Source: Mnemiopsis leidyi (taxonomy: Eukaryota; Ctenophora; Tentaculata; Lobata; Bolinopsidae). From it: a stretch of 39,581 nucleotides of DNA. The stretch's first letter is position 1. Every line of letters starts with the position of its first letter. The stretch spans positions 202,435 through 242,015 of the forward strand of contig JH153507.1 in the NCBI GenBank assembly GCA_000226015.1, given 5' to 3'. Made by a program: the position numbers and the translations under genes. Shown here one piece after another: positions 35,200 through 39,581 of the stretch. The notes beneath the pieces are model-generated. The model was not told where the DNA came from, did not search any database, and saw only the letters and a program-made list of their open reading frames with translations.

Positions 35200-38100
35200 A
35201 TGGGAAGTTTGATATTTGGCTTGGACCTTCTCGCCACTCTAAACCCCTTCAAGGATGTCGCTATCGACGATTGGTACGATCAGTTGAACAGAAGTTTCAT
35301 GTTCGGCCTAACTGTTCTCCTGGGTAAGTGAATATTTCTCTACCGTGATGTCGTGATGATAGGTTAGTTAAATTCCCCACGATTTTGGTGAAAATGTCTT
35401 AAAATCGCCCTGACTTTAGACCATAGACCCACGAAGTTGGGGCAAATTGTAAAATATTTTACTGAAAGTAAGTCGCCCGCCGAGCGGATACTAAGGGAAT
35501 GATGTAACTCCTCTCAAACCTGCTGCTCACCACAATAATTGACCCACACTCCAAATGTACCTGCAAACATTTCCGGTCTTCCAAACCGACAGGTGTGTGG
35601 AAGTGAGGTCGAAAGCGAAAGTGCGACTACCAAGCCAGTGTGTCCCAGTGTCACTGGAGGCCCCCATGATTAAGTTCTCATTGTTTTCGACTGACACGTG
35701 ACAGTAGATTACTACCAACATCTGGCGTCTAAAAATAGTATAACACCCACGATATTATATGTGATGTACATCGCCATAGATCAATGGTTATGATGTCATT
35801 ACCCACATTCATTTCAGCCTTCGCCATGACCGCCTCAGCGGCATCCGGAAAAACGATAGCTTGCACCGGATTTGAGAAGTTCGAGAAATCATTCAGGTGA
35901 GTTAGCGTTCAGTTAGCAGCCGTGGCAGCTGGATAATGGGAAGAGGGGATGTCTGTCAGACTACCCAGAGCAGACAGCTGGGAAGGGAGCGCGAGCGAGG
36001 GGAAGGGTGGTGCGTGAAATACTAGCGTGCTAGGGGCGGGGTGACGCACGCAATGAACCCGCATCACCCAACACCCTCCCGCACTACGGTCCAGATCTCT
36101 CAAGCTGTCAAATTCATCACATTGTCGACAATAAATAACACAAGTGATTCCCGGACAGTTAGCGTCGGACGGTCAGGGCTACTATCGTTAGAATTTGTCG
36201 GGATTTGATCTGGCCGTGTGATGGACCTGTCACACTCACTAACTGTACCCACGATTCAGCGAAGACTACTGTTGGACACAGGGACTGTACACGGTAGCCG
36301 AGGCGTACCATTTCAGTGAAGATATCGTGCCTTATCCAGGAGTTACACCCGCAGATATGCCAGCCAAATGCCTCAGGTTTGCATCTGTTTTTTATGTTAA
36401 CTTAACCTAGGCAACGTTGAAATAATTCATGTTAACCTTTGACGTTAACACTGACAATACCTAACAATGTCGACTTCAGGAACTGTAGAATAATATAACT
36501 TCACACTTAGCCATGACGGCAGCTGAAACACGGCTACACATAAACCTCCAACAAGTAGAGCTCATACACTGTCCGGGCAGTTGACAGTTGTTCGACCTCC
36601 CCTCAATTTCCTACAATCGAGCTGAAGGGAAGTGTACCCTGTACCGGGGCACTGTACCCCTTCTTTACCCCCTCCTTCACCCCTCCTCCTTCTTCGCCCT
36701 GTCACATTCCACCTCCCCAGGTTCTTTTCCTAGGCTCACCCCGGCACCCCGGTAATTGTCTGAAAATCCACCAGAGTATCGTCAGACACCGGGTTTATGA
36801 CCTGGGCTGCAGTTGCGGTTTTAGCCCGGTTTATCAAAGCATAGATACCGAATTTTCCGTGATATCATAGCGTTACAGACACGATGTAAGAACCGATCAG
36901 GTGACCTTTTTCAGGGACGGAGAGAGCTACGACTCGGGAACGTTACCCGATCCTGAGGACCTGGTTAACTGTGCCGAGTCCAGCCAGACCCGGGTCTATC
37001 ATCTCTGGTACCAGTGGGTAACTCCCTACCTCTGGATGGTCGCAGGGTCTTTCTACTTCCCTTATCTGGTGTATAAGCGTTACGGATTTGAGATTAAACC
37101 TCTTCTGAAGATCCTCAGCGAAACTCAGTACAGAGACTCTGAGCAGGATTTAGCTGGCAAGGTAGGAGAGTATGATATGTCGACCATACATAGACATTTG
37201 GTTTTCGGCCATTAGCATATGAAATAAATTTCAGTCGCATCCGTTAAGTTAAGTAAATAAAGTGGTCTTTCATTAGGTTGTTTTGTGGTTCATTAGCACA
37301 TACCATGATGTACGGAAAGTTTAGAGAAGTTTTAATGTCACTTGAAAAGCGAGCACAGCAGTCAACGACTAGCGCTTAACCCCTCATGAAATTGTGTGCT
37401 AGAGGAGGAAAAGTGACTAAACTAAAAAAATCTGGCGGTACGGTACAGGTTCAATTCTGTGTTTATACTTGTACAATATAGCACTAAGTAGTGGTGGCGA
37501 AGTTTAACAATAACTGTAAAAACGGAGGATCCATTAGCTCTGTTGAGGTAAAACAAGGTCATGTGATCGTCAAAACTGCGGTAAAGGCAGGTGGGTTGAC
37601 TGAGTGGTGTACTGTAAACTCTAACTCTGTTAGGAGAAGGGGCACGTTAGAAGACTTATCGATATTATTGTCCAGCCGTTTTCTAATTTTACGAAAAACA
37701 GTCCGAATCTTGTCTTCGAGGCTATCACGCTAGAGAAGTCAGTAAAAATTCCAATCACAAACTGTCAAATTGTCCAGATTGAACGAGCAAGTGTGTGGCT
37801 CTACCACAGGCTAGCAGTGTGCATGTCTAAGACGCCCGGACCTGGCATGTCCGTGATCCGGAGACACGGAGTGGGCCTCCTCTTTATCGCTATCAAGGTG
37901 TCCTACCTGGCTACCTCCTGTATCGTCATGTGGACTACTAGTCTTATGTTCCAGCTGGCTGACTACAAACAGTTCGGGTGAGTCACTCCAGGGGGAAGGT
38001 AGGTGCCTGATTGTACCAACTTCTTGTTTCTCTAGCCTTAGTAGTTACCTTAGCTATAGTTTCCCTAGCCTTACTTCAGCCTTAGTTACGTTAGCCTACC

Positions 38101-39112
38101 TGATAAGTATAAGGAAGAACTCTGGGTGATTAACCCTTCCGAATAAGTTCAATATTTGAGTTTTTGTCGTTCGCAGGGTTGAAATGTACCGTCCTCTGGC
38201 GGTGAAAGATTTCCACATTTGGTCCACAATAACACGTCGACAAGCCATCTCCAACTTTAAAAACGTTTTTAGGGCTCAGCCATCATGAGATGTCAACAAA
38301 TCAGGCTGAACTCTATTTTAGTAGCAACACTAATTTTCCTCCCGTCTCCCCCAGGTACGTGTGGGCGGTGAAACAGTGGCCGGATCCTCCCGGAAACACG
38401 ACCAGCATTAAGGATCTCCTCTTCCCCAAGATGGTCGCGTGTCAGATTAAAAGATGGGGAACCACCGGATTGGAGGTATGGTATGGGGGCGGCTCTAAAG
38501 TTAATCCCGTTTAGTTGTAATACAAGACCAATGACATGAGGACAAACTCGCATGAAACTAGGTGAGAAATTTTATAGTATTCCTTTCGCCACTCGTGCAG
38601 TGGTGAAGTACTGGTCCCTTCTAGCCTTCCTCCTGTAGCGCCACTTTCCGAATGTGAGATGTAGACTCATGTTTACCTGGTAGAAACAAACACCTTAGTA
38701 AGGAATCTTCTAGAATCCTGTAGAAGTGTGACTTCCCACTTCAGGATTCACATCAGGGCGGTACTTGTCAAGCAGGACTGACAAGAATAACATTCACAAA
38801 GACACCTCTCTTTATTTTCCAGACGAGTGTTTCCTTTAAAGCGCCCGGGCGGTCTCTAGAACGCAAGACTGACTTGTCTACTTTCCCACTATCAGTTCCT
38901 GACTGATTTTAAAAGTTTTCCCGCGCTCCCACCCTCCCTCCAGCTCCCTCTAATCCAACCTACGCCTTCAGGTGGAACACGGGATGTGCGTGCTAGCTCG
39001 GAACGTCATGCACCAGTACATCTTCCTTATTCTGTGGTGGGCGCTAGCCGTCATGATAGCCGTCAACGTGGTCAACGTCATTGCGGGCCTCATAAACCTT
39101 TTCTTTAGACAG
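35200..39112 (+). CDS. Innexin (gap junction / hemichannel protein), seven exons, C-terminus incomplete
   Basis: Four-pass membrane channel subunit (Pfam innexin family). Exons: 35200-35323, 35818-35896, 36260-36376, 36915-37161, 37778-37977, 38355-38475 and 38972-39112. Phases all fit, giving 343 residues. ATG follows an in-frame TGA. TM1 is about residues 31-50. Extracellular loop 1 has Cys57 and Cys72 in the family motif YCW, plus two extra cysteines, Cys105 and Cys126. TM2 starts at the hallmark YQWV (139-142) and continues PYLWMVAGSFYFPYLVYK. TM3 is GLLFIAIKVSYLATSCIVMW. Loop 2 has FPKMVACQ (Cys285) and GMCVLARN (Cys302) and an N-glycosylation sequon NTT at Asn270. TM4 begins YIFLILWWALAV. 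The cytoplasmic tail should follow in another exon past the window; read-through of the last donor would instead stop after VTSS. Confidence 0.94.
37162..37777 (+). other. Innexin intron 4
   Basis: Contains an 80-codon open frame (37491-37733) with no domain or splice context, judged to be chance. Confidence 0.7.

Positions 39113-39581
<469 letters not shown>

Noticed and set aside
37441-37475. B-box-like GGTTCAATTCT near 37.45 kb
   Set aside because: No A box at tRNA spacing and no stem structure.

Overview
This window is nuclear DNA from an animal. The genes are split by short spliceosomal introns (GT...AG) and the proteins are metazoan families. An innexin argues against a vertebrate, where this family is represented by pannexins. 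The forkhead and innexin proteins are divergent and the DNA is rich in small repeats. My best guess is an early-branching invertebrate, for example a ctenophore, but nothing in the sequence proves the species. Both window ends are (TG)n microsatellite, as if a contig stopped in the repeat on each side. All exon models below were built by hand from splice sites, reading-frame phase and protein-family motifs.

Layout from left to right. (1) 1-4000 is mostly non-coding, with one orphan coding-like exon on the minus strand (2372-2506). (2) 4008-7838, plus strand: a six-exon FoxN1/4-type forkhead gene, including a 43-nt microexon, with a long near-perfect hairpin in one intron. (3) 8.58-9.34 kb: an inverted array of a ~175-bp satellite. 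10264-11307: an internally deleted MULE-type DNA transposon with a FLYWCH finger, nested terminal repeats and a 9-bp target duplication. (4) 11562-15183, minus strand: two tandem UMP-CMP kinase paralogues. One has a presequence-like N-terminus and the other has an 88-residue proline-rich C-terminal tail on its own exon. (5) 16395-22380, minus strand: a complete five-exon TRAPPC6 gene. Its 4.9-kb third intron holds an intact opposite-strand gene for a papain-like (LRAT/PPPDE/NlpC-type) protein ending in a CaaX box, one copy of a tRNA-derived SINE, and a fold-back repeat around that SINE. A second SINE copy fills most of intron 1.

(6) 22.4-27 kb: a non-LTR retrotransposon fragment (23215-23820), a GC-rich ~100-bp tandem repeat and an 11-bp assembly gap. 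(7) 27.1-32.8 kb: at least 22 CACGTG E-box palindromes in 5.6 kb. The same interval holds the C-terminal exons (minus strand) of an unrecognised Ser/Pro/Ala-rich, transcription-factor-like gene and a 126-bp mariner-type MITE. (8) 35200-39112, plus strand: seven exons of an innexin whose C-terminal tail probably lies beyond the window.

The genes do not form one pathway. They cover transcriptional control (FoxN, the minus-strand activator-like gene), pyrimidine nucleotide metabolism (two CMP kinases), vesicle tethering (TRAPPC6) and cell-cell or hemichannel communication (innexin). The observations I would follow up first are the E-box cluster, the nested CaaX papain-like gene, the tailed UMP-CMP kinase with its possible stop-bearing cassette exon, and the innexin with four cysteines in extracellular loop 1 and a glycosylation sequon in loop 2.
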